This document shows positions 53,062 to 64,000 of a DNA stretch of 64,000 nucleotides, piece by piece (position 1 is the first letter of the stretch; every line of letters starts with the position of its first letter). The DNA is taken from positions 280,315 to 344,314 of the forward strand of contig CALUYD010000001.1 in the NCBI GenBank assembly GCA_944324915.1, in the 5' to 3' direction. The stretch comes from Candidatus Gastranaerophilales bacterium. Its GTDB lineage: Bacteria; Cyanobacteriota; Vampirovibrionia; Gastranaerophilales; Gastranaerophilaceae. Made by a program: the position numbers and the translations under genes. The notes below the pieces were generated by a model. That model saw only the letters and a list, made by a program, of their open reading frames with translations. It did not search any database and was not told the DNA's origin.

Positions 53062-53667
53062 CTAGCCGTTAACTGTTCTTGTATATAATCTTATTTTGAA
53101 TTTTGCAATTAAGATTGTTTTATCTTTATCGTATGGTTCAATATAAACTTCATAGATGTTAGTTAGATAATTTTCTTTAGTAATGCTTTTAAAGAAGTTT
53201 TGAAGTTGTGCATAATTTGAAACAGTTGTGAATGAAAGTTCACAAGCATTATACCCCGGTGCGTTTGTTTGAAGAATTTTATCGTCTTGAGGAGTATAGT
53301 TATAATCAATTGAGCGAATTCTTACGCCGTTATTTGTAATGTTAGCCAAAATATTTTCAAACATTATGCCAAATGAGGCTTCAGAACTAAATTGTTGACC
53401 TAAAACTTCATATATAACCTTTCCGCTTTTTGTTTCTTTCTTTTCTTCAACAGCGTTTTCTTGTTTTGCTTTTGCAGCTTCAAGTTGGCGCAGTTTAGTT
53501 TCTTTTGTTTGTTTTTCAACTTTTCTATCTTCTAAAACCGTACGATTATCAAGCATAACCGTAACTTTTTGATATGAAAACCAAACTCCCGCAAATAAAA
53601 TTATTATGGGAAGTAGTATATAAATTAAATTATCTTGTAAAAAAGCATTGCTGTTGTTTTTGTTCAT
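53062..53667 (-). CDS. PilO-like type IV pilus assembly protein
   Basis: 201 residues. One N-terminal transmembrane helix (YILLPIIILFAGVWFSYQKV), a coiled coil (about 40-80), then a ferredoxin-like domain (IMFENILANITNNGVRIRSI, CELSFTTVSNYAQLQNFFKS). This matches PilO/GspM-type inner-membrane platform proteins. The assignment is supported by the adjacent PilM-PilN fusion, whose stop lies 9 nt upstream. The stop codon is immediately next to the convergent MCE gene's stop. Confidence 0.75.
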   Translation of the reverse strand: MNKNNSNAFLQDNLIYILLPIIILFAGVWFSYQKVTVMLDNRTVLEDRKVEKQTKETKLRQLEAAKAKQENAVEEKKETKSGKVIYEVLGQQFSSEASFGIMFENILANITNNGVRIRSIDYNYTPQDDKILQTNAPGYNACELSFTTVSNYAQLQNFFKSITKENYLTNIYEVYIEPYDKDKTILIAKFKIRLYTRTVNG

Positions 53668-53676
53668 TTTATGTTC

Positions 53677-55407
53677 CTATCGAGCAGGTCTCATTTGTTG
53701 CGACGGTTGTTCAACTTGTTCTTCTAAAGGTGCTTTTGGAGGTTTTACAATGATGTCCGATTCATTGTAAACAGGTTTGTTGTCTTTTCCGTCTGCTTTC
53801 GGTTCTACTATAAAGTCTGTATTTGAAATTACAAAGCTGTATAATCTATCAACATCTTTATCAATAGCTAAACCGCTTATGAATTTAGATACATCTTCAT
53901 CTTCATTTTCGCCTGTTGTATCTGTTATAACTTTTAATTCTGTAAGTTTTATATCAGATTGAGGTGAAACTATTCTTAAATTTTTATAATATTCATAAAT
54001 ATCTACAATACTTTCCGCTATTCCTCGAATTGCAAGTTGAGTGCCGGATTTATTGTAGTATCTTGTTAACCAAACATTTTTTGGAATATCGCTCGAAATA
54101 GAATCATAGAAATTGATTGCAGTAACGTTATCTCCTGCTACTTGGTCAATAATTTCTGTCATATCAATTTCTTCTTCTTTTATTTCAACTTTTTCTAATG
54201 CTGTGATTTTTTGATCAATCATCTTAATTTCTTGCTTTAAGTCACTGATTTGTGACTCTTGAGAAGCATTTAAACCAATTGAAGCTCCGATAATAAGACC
54301 GAAAACAAGCAAAAATATTGCACATAAACCTATTGCAAGGCTTTGAACATATTGTTGTGTTATTTCTGTCGGTCTTCCTAAGATATTAGCTACAAAATAA
54401 ACACCCATTGAAGCATTCGGGTCTTTATTTAAAATATTTAAATTAATATCTAAATCTGATTTAGGATCAACAGCGCCTAATGCCGATAAAGACATTGAAT
54501 TAGCCTGATTAAAATCAAGCGCTCTTGAAACTTCCAAAAGTGATTTTTTAGAGTATTTGTTAGAGTCAATCGCTATAATTTCTCTATCAAATTGCATGAT
54601 TTTTTTCAATGCTTCAGCACTTATTTCATCAGTTTGGCTTATGATGTAAAGTTGTGAAATTGTGCTTCCTGATAAAAGTTGTGAAACATTTGAAACAATA
54701 GCATCATAGGCTTCTTCTGTTGAGAATGATCTTATTGCAAGAGGTACTTCGTTGCAATCAAGTAAGTTTTTGCCTTCCATTTGGAAAATTGTATAGCTGT
54801 TTGTATTGATTAATAATGCACTCCAAGTTGAGTTCATTAATATCGCATCTTTGATTAAACCAACAAGATTTAAACCTCTTAAAGTTGCACTGTATGCTGT
54901 TTCAATACCTGCTAATTGCAAGCCGACACTTGCAAAAATTTCTTTAATTTCATCTATGTCGGATTTTTGAAAAGCAGAATAAGCAAGCCTTCTTTGAGTT
55001 GTTCCCATTGGGTTTGCAACATCGCACCAACCTATAACAGGTTCTTCTTTTTTAAAGATGTAAAATTCTTCGGATGTAGATGTTAATGCTACTTCAATTC
55101 CAGAATCAGATGTATCGCTTGCTATTTCAATAAAATCAAAAAATACGTTAGGCAAAACTAAATATGCATAAGATTTTGGAGGAATTTTCATTTCATCCAT
55201 TAATTCAATCAATGCATTTTTTAATTGTCCGTAATTTTGTACGTTTCTTTGGGAAAAATTATAATCTACTTTTTTTCTGCCGTAATTTGTTACAATTCCT
55301 TTGGTTTTATCGAAAACTACTGCCTCTAATCCCAGACCCGGAACCAATGAAAAACCGACAATGTTTTGTTTTTTATTTTCAGTAAAATTAAAATTAAAAT
55401 TAAACAT
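53677..55407 (-). CDS. Fused PilM-PilN type IV pilus assembly protein
   Basis: 576 residues. The N-terminal part (about 15-330) has the PilM/actin-like fold pattern (VGFSLVPGLGLEAVVFDKTK, SYAYLVLPNVFFDFIEIASD, AGIETAYSATLRGLNL). A transmembrane helix (about 353-380, LAIGLCAIFLLVFGLIIGAS) is followed by a coiled coil and a PilN-like periplasmic domain (NFYDSISSDIPKNVWLTRYY, LAIRGIAESIVDIYEYYKNL). The C-terminus is Pro/Gln-rich. PilM and PilN are usually separate interacting proteins. Here they form one chain, directly followed by pilO. The other pilus genes are elsewhere. Confidence 0.8.
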   Translation of the reverse strand: MFNFNFNFTENKKQNIVGFSLVPGLGLEAVVFDKTKGIVTNYGRKKVDYNFSQRNVQNYGQLKNALIELMDEMKIPPKSYAYLVLPNVFFDFIEIASDTSDSGIEVALTSTSEEFYIFKKEEPVIGWCDVANPMGTTQRRLAYSAFQKSDIDEIKEIFASVGLQLAGIETAYSATLRGLNLVGLIKDAILMNSTWSALLINTNSYTIFQMEGKNLLDCNEVPLAIRSFSTEEAYDAIVSNVSQLLSGSTISQLYIISQTDEISAEALKKIMQFDREIIAIDSNKYSKKSLLEVSRALDFNQANSMSLSALGAVDPKSDLDINLNILNKDPNASMGVYFVANILGRPTEITQQYVQSLAIGLCAIFLLVFGLIIGASIGLNASQESQISDLKQEIKMIDQKITALEKVEIKEEEIDMTEIIDQVAGDNVTAINFYDSISSDIPKNVWLTRYYNKSGTQLAIRGIAESIVDIYEYYKNLRIVSPQSDIKLTELKVITDTTGENEDEDVSKFISGLAIDKDVDRLYSFVISNTDFIVEPKADGKDNKPVYNESDIIVKPPKAPLEEQVEQPSQQMRPAR

Positions 55408-55514
55408 CTCTATAAATTCTAAACTTATTCACATCCTACTCTTATTTTATAATACAATAAGAAAGTAATAAACATATAAAACTTAACAATTATATACAAA
55501 ATAAGGCAATAAAA

Positions 55515-56282
55515 ATGAGTGAAAACGTTAATAATAACTATATTTATGGTAAAAATCCGATTTATGAATTGCTTGTAAAAAATCCAAAAAGAGTTAACAA
55601 AATTTACATTCAAAAAAATATTTCATACGATAACAGACTGAAAAAAATTATCGAGCTGGCTAATCAAAATAAAATTATTATTCAACACACAAACCTGCAA
55701 AAATTTAGTGAAAATTTTGATGAAAAACCCAACTTTCAAGGGGTCGTAGCTAGCGTTTCTCCTGTTGAATATATTGAGCTTGAAGATTTTTTAAAAATCA
55801 AAAAAGACGGTTATAAAAAATTAATTATTTTAGATGGAATATCTGACCCTCATAATTTTGGTGCAATTATTAGAACAGCAGCTGCCGCAGGTTTTGATGG
55901 GGTTTTAGTATCTAATCATAGGAGTTGCCCTATTAATGCGACTGTTGAAAAAATTTCATCCGGTGCAATTAATCATATTCCAATTATTAAAACAACTAGT
56001 CTTAATGCTAGTATTGATTATTTAAAAAAACAAGACTTTTGGGTAATTGCTACTCAAATGGAAGCTAAAGATAATTATTATGAAATTGATTATACAGATA
56101 TGAATTTTGCCATAGTTATGGGCTCAGAAGGTTCCGGTATATCAAAAACAATATTAAATAAGGCGGATTTTACGGTTAAGCTGATGAGTAATTTTGAGTC
56201 TTTGAACGTTTCGGCTGCTACCGCTGTTATAGTTTATGAAGCTATAAGACAAATAAATGTAAAAATGAAAAAAGGCTCGTGA
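55515..56282 (+). CDS. rlmB: 23S rRNA 2'-O-methyltransferase RlmB/TrmH family
   Basis: SPOUT-class methyltransferase, 255 residues. An N-terminal substrate-binding domain (YGKNPIYELLVKNPKRVNKI) precedes the knotted catalytic domain: ILDGISDPHNFGAIIRTAAA, NATVEKISSGAINHIPI, IVMGSEGSGISKTIL, SNFESLNVSAATAVIVYEAI. RlmB methylates G2251 of 23S rRNA. Other TrmH-family targets are possible, as the family is hard to separate by sequence. Confidence 0.9.
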   Translation: MSENVNNNYIYGKNPIYELLVKNPKRVNKIYIQKNISYDNRLKKIIELANQNKIIIQHTNLQKFSENFDEKPNFQGVVASVSPVEYIELEDFLKIKKDGYKKLIILDGISDPHNFGAIIRTAAAAGFDGVLVSNHRSCPINATVEKISSGAINHIPIIKTTSLNASIDYLKKQDFWVIATQMEAKDNYYEIDYTDMNFAIVMGSEGSGISKTILNKADFTVKLMSNFESLNVSAATAVIVYEAIRQINVKMKKGS

Positions 56283-56329
56283 CGAAAGTCAAAAAATAAT
56301 ATATAATAGCCTTAATCTCGGAGTAAAAA

Positions 56330-57340
56330 ATGAAACAAAAAACTCAAGATAAAAATACATCAAATGATTTTTTATATGATGATATTGATGAGCAAACTTT
56401 GCTTGAGATAGAAAATGATATAGCATCTCAAGCTGAAGATGATGATGAAAATCAATCTAAAAATCATGAGGATTACAAATCAATTGTTGCAGATGATTCC
56501 GTTAAAATTTATTTGCAACAAATAGGCAAAATTCCTCTTTTAAGTTTTGAACAAGAGCTTGAAGTTGCTCGACAAATCAAAGAAAATAATTCTCAAAGAG
56601 CAAGAGAAACTTTAATTAATGCTAATTTAAGATTAGTAGTATCAATAGCAAAAAAATATATAGGCAGAGGTCTTTCTTTTCTTGATTTAATTCAAGAGGG
56701 CAATTTAGGGCTTATGAAAGCTGCTGAAAAATTTGACTATTCAAAAGGTTATAAGTTTTCAACTTATGCAACATGGTGGATACAACAAGCAATTACAAGA
56801 GGAATTGCGGATAAATCAAGAATGATTAGATTGCCCGTTCATATGATTGAAACATTATCAAAAATTAAACGTGCAACAATTGAATTATCCACAGAATTAA
56901 ACAGAGTTCCAACAAAAGAAGAAATTGCTTCTCGAGTTGATATGCCTGTTAATAAACTTGTTGCTTTAATGAAAAGCTCACAAAGTACAATTTCAATAGA
57001 AACGCCTGCCAATCAAAAGGATGAAACTTCAAAAATAGCGGATTTTATTGTTGATGAAACACATCTAACCCCTGATACTAAAGTAACACAGGAAAATTTA
57101 TTGGAAGATGTCAGAAAAATGTTAAATCAATTAAATCCAAAAGAAAAAGATGTCCTAATTATGCGCTACGGCTTAGATAATAATGGTCAAAAGAAAACTT
57201 TGGATGAAATTGGTTCTCGCTATGGTGTTTCAAGGGAAAGAATAAGACAAATTGAAACAAGAGCGATTTCAAAATTGAAAAAATTATGCAGAAACAAAAA
57301 TTTATCAATTAGTTTAAAAAACTACATTGAGTTGGAATAA
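56330..57340 (+). CDS. rpoD: Primary-type RNA polymerase sigma factor (RpoD/SigA)
   Basis: 336 residues. An acidic N-terminus leads to region 1.2 (DDSVKIYLQQIGKIPLLSFE), region 2 (NLRLVVSIAKKYIGRGLSFL, LDLIQEGNLGLMKAAEKFDY, YKFSTYATWWIQQAITRGIA), region 3 (IRLPVHMIETLSKIKRATIE) and region 4 with helix-turn-helix (KTLDEIGSRYGVSRERIRQI). The complete regions 1.2-4.2 indicate a housekeeping or group-2 factor. GGAG is 7-8 nt before the ATG, and TATAAT is upstream near 56300. Confidence 0.92.
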   Translation: MKQKTQDKNTSNDFLYDDIDEQTLLEIENDIASQAEDDDENQSKNHEDYKSIVADDSVKIYLQQIGKIPLLSFEQELEVARQIKENNSQRARETLINANLRLVVSIAKKYIGRGLSFLDLIQEGNLGLMKAAEKFDYSKGYKFSTYATWWIQQAITRGIADKSRMIRLPVHMIETLSKIKRATIELSTELNRVPTKEEIASRVDMPVNKLVALMKSSQSTISIETPANQKDETSKIADFIVDETHLTPDTKVTQENLLEDVRKMLNQLNPKEKDVLIMRYGLDNNGQKKTLDEIGSRYGVSRERIRQIETRAISKLKKLCRNKNLSISLKNYIELE

Positions 57341-57388
57341 TATATATAGAAGTGTTATAAAATAATTAAGAATAATTGAAAGAAAAAT

Positions 57389-58195
57389 ATGAAATCACCA
57401 AAAGAAATTAACCTAGAATCAAAAATTTTAAACAAATTGAAAAATTTTCCCGATTGCATAAAACTTGTTCATTATCTTTTTGAAGATGAAGAATTGCAAG
57501 CTATGCAAGATTATGCGAACAATGTTTCAATTAAAAGGCTTGGTTTTAATGACCATGGACCTGTTCATATGCGTCAAGTTGCTAATAATGCAATAAAAAT
57601 GCTTAATATTTTGCACAATAATAATGTTCAAACATCGCTTGAGCGTGAAGAAATAGGTACTTTTGAAGATTCAATGTGTGCTGTTGTATTAGCTGGCATG
57701 ATGCATGATTTAGGTATGATGATAGGAAGAGCATCCCATGAAGAAATGTCTATTGTTCTTGCCATTCCTATTATAGAGCGTGCATTAAAACATGTTTTTC
57801 CTAATGACATTCAAAGAAGAACAATAATTAAATCTCTAACTTTAGAATCTATTATAGGGCACATGTCTACTCAAAGAATACATTCTATTGAAGCAGGAAT
57901 TATCTTAATTGCCGATGGCTGTGATATGACTAAAGGCAGAGCAAGAATACCTTTGGCTATCAATAATACTCCAAAAGTAGGCGATATTCATAAATATTCT
58001 GCAAATGCTATTGAGCGAGTTATGATAAAACCGGGTGAGAGAAAACCAATTAAAATCACTATTGAAATGTCAGGCGATGTTGGATTTTTCCAAATTGAAG
58101 AAGTATTATTTACAAAAGTGAATTCCTCTCCTGCAAAAGAATATGTTGAATTATACGCAGGTGTTGTCGGTCAAGAATGTAAATGTTATTTGTAA
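57389..58195 (+). CDS. HD-domain protein (putative phosphohydrolase)
   Basis: 268 residues. The HD signature is split as NDHGPVHMRQVANNAIKMLN (first His), AGMMHDLGMMIGRASHEEMS (HD plus further His) and IIGHMSTQRIHSIEAGIILI (later His/Asp), consistent with a metal-dependent phosphohydrolase. A C-terminal domain (KPGERKPIKITIEMSGDVGF) of unclear type follows. The substrate is unknown; nucleotide or cyclic-nucleotide hydrolysis are family options. Follows the sigma gene by about 48 nt. Confidence 0.85.
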   Translation: MKSPKEINLESKILNKLKNFPDCIKLVHYLFEDEELQAMQDYANNVSIKRLGFNDHGPVHMRQVANNAIKMLNILHNNNVQTSLEREEIGTFEDSMCAVVLAGMMHDLGMMIGRASHEEMSIVLAIPIIERALKHVFPNDIQRRTIIKSLTLESIIGHMSTQRIHSIEAGIILIADGCDMTKGRARIPLAINNTPKVGDIHKYSANAIERVMIKPGERKPIKITIEMSGDVGFFQIEEVLFTKVNSSPAKEYVELYAGVVGQECKCYL

Positions 58196-58242
58196 TTTTT
58201 TAAAAAAGGCAATATTTTTTTTAAAATAGCGTTATAATATAT

Positions 58243-59538
58243 ATGCGCATGAAAAAGATTTTAATAGCATTTTTAGCATTAACAACACTAACCCAAACTT
58301 CTTGGGCTATTTTGGATGAGAAAAAAATCTCTATTAGGGAAGCTATTGAAAAAGCGCTTGAAACAAATCCACAGATAAGAATGTTGGATATGGATGTTCA
58401 AATGTCCAAAAATACTACAAAACAAGCTAATAGGCTTCAAAACCCGTCTTTGGATGTTTTTAAAAGTATGGGAACGTCAATAGAAAGTGAACCCCAATTA
58501 ATTGGCGGAACTTATTTAGTTGAATTGTTTAAAAGAGGTAAAAGAAAACAACAAGCAAAAGCTCAAGAGCTGGTTGCATATAATAATAAATATTTTAATC
58601 AATATGACTTAATTTTACAGGTTAGAAAAGCATATATTGATTTATTGCTTAAAAAATCAAATTTAAATATATTAAAAGAACAACAAAAATTAGCTCAAGA
58701 ATTGTATGAGTCTTTGCAAAAAGATGTTAAATTAGGAAAAGTTCCTCAAACTGAGGCTCTGCAAGCAAAAATTGCGCTAAATCGAGCTATTATGGCTGTG
58801 AATAATGCAAAATCAAATGTTATATTTTCTCAAAACCGTTTTAATACTGTAATGAATACTGCAGATGTTGAATACGATACAAAAGAAGATAAATTGAACG
58901 GCAATTATCATGAACTTTTAACGATTGAGCCTACAAATGATATGCTGGAATATAATAAAATTAAAGCATTTGCGCTTGAGCGAAGATTTGATTTGCAAAA
59001 AGCTCGCCAAGAAGTAGTTGCGGCTCAAAAAAATCTTTCAGTGGTTAAAAGTCAATTAATTCCTGATGTTGAAGTTTCAGCAGGTTACGGTTATAGAACT
59101 GCTTCAAAAGGTGATTCTGGTTCATTCGAAAATGGTGCATATATTGGCGCTAGTTTAGTTAATATTCCTTTGTTTTATCAATATCAACCGGAAATTAAAA
59201 ATGCTCAATTAGCAATTGAAAAAGCCGAACTAAATTATAAGGACGTTGAAATAGACGCTATAAGAAGCATAACTGACGCTTGGGAAAAATTTGTTATAAC
59301 AAGGGAAAACCTTAATTTCTACAACAATGAATTATTGGGTAATTCAAAAGAACTTTTAAGTGCTTCAATTAAGAGCTTAGAAAAAAGAGAAATTGATTTA
59401 ACAGGCTTTTTGGTTTCTAAAAGAACTTATTTTGATTTAATGCTTGAATACCAAAAAGCACTTGCAGATTATTATACAAGTTATGCTGAGCTTGTTTGTG
59501 AAATGAATATAATTGAAATTGAAAACGAGTTTATTTAA
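58243..59538 (+). CDS. TolC-family outer-membrane efflux protein
   Basis: 431 residues. A signal peptide (KKILIAFLALTTLTQTSWAI) is followed by the duplicated TolC helical-hairpin layout: IREAIEKALETNPQIRMLDM, QYDLILQVRKAYIDLLLKKS, GKVPQTEALQAKIALNRAIM, NIPLFYQYQPEIKNAQLAIE. Forms the outer-membrane channel for efflux or type I secretion. No partner pump is adjacent. No Shine-Dalgarno site; TATAAT (58233-58238) is so near that translation may begin at a leaderless ATG, 58243 or 58249. The stop overlaps convergent atpC by 4 nt. Confidence 0.9.
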   Translation: MRMKKILIAFLALTTLTQTSWAILDEKKISIREAIEKALETNPQIRMLDMDVQMSKNTTKQANRLQNPSLDVFKSMGTSIESEPQLIGGTYLVELFKRGKRKQQAKAQELVAYNNKYFNQYDLILQVRKAYIDLLLKKSNLNILKEQQKLAQELYESLQKDVKLGKVPQTEALQAKIALNRAIMAVNNAKSNVIFSQNRFNTVMNTADVEYDTKEDKLNGNYHELLTIEPTNDMLEYNKIKAFALERRFDLQKARQEVVAAQKNLSVVKSQLIPDVEVSAGYGYRTASKGDSGSFENGAYIGASLVNIPLFYQYQPEIKNAQLAIEKAELNYKDVEIDAIRSITDAWEKFVITRENLNFYNNELLGNSKELLSASIKSLEKREIDLTGFLVSKRTYFDLMLEYQKALADYYTSYAELVCEMNIIEIENEFI

Positions 59539-59942
59539 AATCTTTTTTCTTTTGTTGAAATTCTTGTAACAGCTTTAGCTAAAGCTAATTGAACTCTTGC
59601 CATATCAAGCGTTTCATCATGTGCTTTTAAGCGAGCCTGCGCCCTTTGTTTAGCGTGTTGAGCTCTAACTAAATCAATATCACATTCAAGCTCTGCAATA
59701 TCAGTTAAAATGGTTGCTCTGTTGTGCGCAAATTGCAAAATACCGCCCATTGTAGCAATACATTGACTTTCTTTATCTTTAACAACTTTGGTAACTCCAA
59801 TACCCAGAGTTGAAATAACAGGAATATGATTTTTCAATATTCCCATTCTTCCGTCTGTTGTTTGTATGTATAACTCGTCAATATCGTCTTCAAAGACAAT
59901 TTTTTCATGAGTAATAACTTTTAAATGAATTTTGTCATTCAT
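59535..59942 (-). CDS. atpC: ATP synthase epsilon subunit
   Basis: 135 residues. An N-terminal beta-sandwich (IHLKVITHEKIVFEDDIDEL, GRMGILKNHIPVISTLGIGV) is followed by the helical hairpin (DLVRAQHAKQRAQARLKAHD). Part of the F1 central stalk; inhibits ATP hydrolysis. It is 5 nt downstream of atpD. Confidence 0.95.
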   Translation of the reverse strand: MNDKIHLKVITHEKIVFEDDIDELYIQTTDGRMGILKNHIPVISTLGIGVTKVVKDKESQCIATMGGILQFAHNRATILTDIAELECDIDLVRAQHAKQRAQARLKAHDETLDMARVQLALAKAVTRISTKEKRF

Positions 59943-59947
59943 GAATT

Positions 59948-61381
<1,434 letters not shown>

Positions 61382-61459
61382 TTATCTAAATTATATCTAA
61401 GATGAATTATATTTTGTGAATAATGATGTTAAATTCAATCGTTTAGTTGAGATATTCAA

Positions 61460-61480
61460 ATATTAATTTTTTGTTAATAT
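61460..61480. promoter_or_regulatory. Inverted repeat upstream of groESL
   Basis: ATATTAA (61460-61466), 7 nt, TTAATAT (61474-61480), about 75 nt before groS. TATAAT at 61509-61514 follows. The usual CIRCE element (TTAGCACTC-N9-GAGTGCTAA) is absent, so this dyad is a candidate alternative heat-shock operator. Confidence 0.35.
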
Positions 61481-61554
61481 CTTAAGATTTTTTTGAAATT
61501 GATTATATTATAATAAGGTATATTATGATTGAATTATCAGTATAGGAGGATATT

Positions 61555-61839
61555 ATGATTAAACCTTTAGCAGATCGTATTGTTATTAAAGTTATTGATG
61601 ATGTTCAACAAACATCAGGCGGAATTTTTATTCCTGATAGTGCAAAAGAAAAACCACAAAAAGGTGAAGTTGTAGCTGTTGGCTCAGGCAAAACTCTTGA
61701 TAACGGCGAAAAAGAAGCTATGGAAGTTAAAGTTGGCGATGTAGTTCTTTTTGCTAAATATTCAGGAACAGACGTAAAAATTGATGATGTTGAATATAAA
61801 ATTATAGCTGTAAAAGATGCTTTAGCTATTATTCAATAA
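61555..61839 (+). CDS. groS: Co-chaperonin GroES
   Basis: 94 residues, the standard length. IKPLADRIVIKVIDDVQQTSGGIFIPDSAKE (first part of the motif) and the glycine-rich ...KGEVVAVGSGKTL... are canonical. The start has TATAGGAGG, the best ribosome site in the window. Followed 54 nt later by groL, a standard operon. Confidence 0.98.
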   Translation: MIKPLADRIVIKVIDDVQQTSGGIFIPDSAKEKPQKGEVVAVGSGKTLDNGEKEAMEVKVGDVVLFAKYSGTDVKIDDVEYKIIAVKDALAIIQ

Positions 61840-61881
61840 TAACCTCATTAATAAATAAAATTACAAAACTAGTTAGTATAA

Positions 61882-63544
<1,663 letters not shown>

Positions 63545-63546
<2 letters not shown>

Positions 63547-63573
63547 AACCGTAGCGCGACTGCGCTAGGTTTT
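63545..63573 (+). terminator. Hairpin at the groL stop codon
   Basis: AAAACC-g-TAGCGC (63545-63557), loop GACT, GCGCTA-GGTTTT (63562-63573). A stable stem but with a poor U-tract, so it may be partial termination or mRNA protection. Confidence 0.5.
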
Positions 63574-63592
63574 ACGAATGACCCTATGGTGT

Positions 63593-63672
63593 GTGAGCTC
63601 GTGTGTTCGAGTAATTTTACGGAGCGACTAGGCGTAGGCCTAAAAGCGGAGTACTAAAATTATGAGGTGTCA
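63593..63672 (+). repeat. About 80-nt structured repeat element, copy A
   Basis: Reads GTGAGCTCGTGTGTTCGAGT..., with hairpin closed by TAATTTTA (63612-63619)/TAAAATTA (63655-63662) and an inner TAGGC-GTAG-GCCTA stem. CGGAG occurs in both internal-loop strands. Inverted relative of copy B at 40700-40778. Confidence 0.75.
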
Positions 63673-63700
63673 ATAATCCAAGACAACACAAATTATATAA

Positions 63701-63728
63701 AAGCCAAGGCGATGAGCCTTGGCTTTTT
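63701..63728 (+). terminator. Strong intrinsic terminator downstream of groESL
   Basis: AAGCCAAGGC (63701-63710), loop GATGA, GCCTTGGCTT (63716-63725), then TTT. Confidence 0.9.
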
Positions 63729-63731
63729 ATC

Positions 63732-64000
63732 GTCATGCTGAATTTATTTCAGCATCTTATTAGTTTTATGTGTGTACTTATCATTTTAAGACCCTGAAAC
63801 GAGTTCAGGGTGACAGGGTTAATATATTTTGTCATGCTGAACTTGATTCAGCATCTTACCATGTTTATTTAAGATACTATACCTATTAAGACCCTGAAAC
63901 GAGTTCAGGGTGACGGGGTTAAATTCAGGGTGACAGGGTTAATATATTTTGTCATGCTGAACTTGATTCAGCATCTTACCATGTTTATTTAAGATACTAT
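63732..64000. repeat. Composite palindromic repeats with a 120-bp tandem duplication
   Basis: The 69-nt composite unit 63732-63800 joins palindrome ATGCTGAA..TTCAGCAT to ACCCTGAA..TTCAGGGT through a conserved linker and matches 18894-18962 inverted. From 63804 a 120-bp period appears: 63804-63880 equals 63924-64000 exactly (77 nt) and runs off the window. No ORF is present in 63547-64000. Confidence 0.85.

Overview
The window is an AT-rich, gene-dense bacterial chromosome segment. It fits best with a non-photosynthetic relative of Cyanobacteria, of the Gastranaerophilales/Melainabacteria type. This is inference from several features. The C-terminal processing protease and the family-10 glycosyl hydrolase look cyanobacterial. 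atpD and atpC stand apart from the rest of the ATP synthase genes. An outer membrane is implied by TolC, MCE and lipoprotein genes. Many short prepilin-like proteins and small orphan proteins are present, some with an N-terminal SFKG/NFKG motif. No photosynthesis genes are seen. There is no prophage, IS element or CRISPR array; one tRNA carries an attachment-site-like scar.

Layout. 1-9.7 kb (minus strand): a very long coiled-coil protein, a secreted GHL10 hydrolase, RseP, two orphan structural/regulatory-type proteins and ribH. 9.8-12.6 kb: a GT39-like membrane glycosyltransferase broken by a frameshift at a 9-T tract, an alternative sigma-70 factor, and a hairpin-rich intergenic region. 12.6-17.5 kb: an operon of two TPR proteins, a GAF-like/GGDEF diguanylate cyclase and a lipoprotein. 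17.5-20.1 kb: an XRE regulator divergent from a prepilin gene with tandem operator-like repeats, dispersed palindromic repeats and a second pilin. 20.1-25.9 kb: pxpA-like, yvcK, panB, panC, an unknown membrane protein, and a regulator with four winged-helix domains. 26-31.3 kb: tmk, a TPR protein, a response regulator with a degenerate histidine kinase, and an internally duplicated membrane protein. 31.6-37.8 kb: a Cys-rich small protein, cdd, a radical SAM protein, an AI-2E-type permease, lysA and the diadenylate cyclase cdaA. 37.8-40.6 kb: a His-rich secreted protein, a TPR protein and two tandem ankyrin-like paralogs. 40.6-41.1 kb: a structured repeat, a tRNA-Arg(TCT) and a detached copy of its 3' end. 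41.2-51.9 kb: a sensor kinase, an apparently catalytically dead amidohydrolase, map, ilvD, an S41 protease, mtaB and a parvulin. 52-55.4 kb: a 6S RNA, an MCE protein, and PilO and fused PilM-PilN type IV pilus assembly genes. 55.5-63.5 kb: rlmB, a primary-type sigma factor, an HD-domain protein, a TolC-like porin, atpC/atpD and groESL. 63.5-64 kb: palindromic and tandem repeats related to those at 18.9 and 40.7 kb.

How the genes connect. Signalling is prominent: c-di-GMP synthesis, c-di-AMP synthesis, two histidine kinases, one response regulator and two sigma factors. Surface functions are represented by pilins, PilMNO, GT39, GHL10, RseP, MCE and TolC. The most unusual items are two unlinked copies of an about 80-nt hairpin element with compensatory base changes, a 69-nt composite palindrome present at two loci, the tRNA-Arg 3' duplication, the four-wHTH regulator, several predicted pseudoenzymes, and the tandem ankyrin-like/SFKG proteins.
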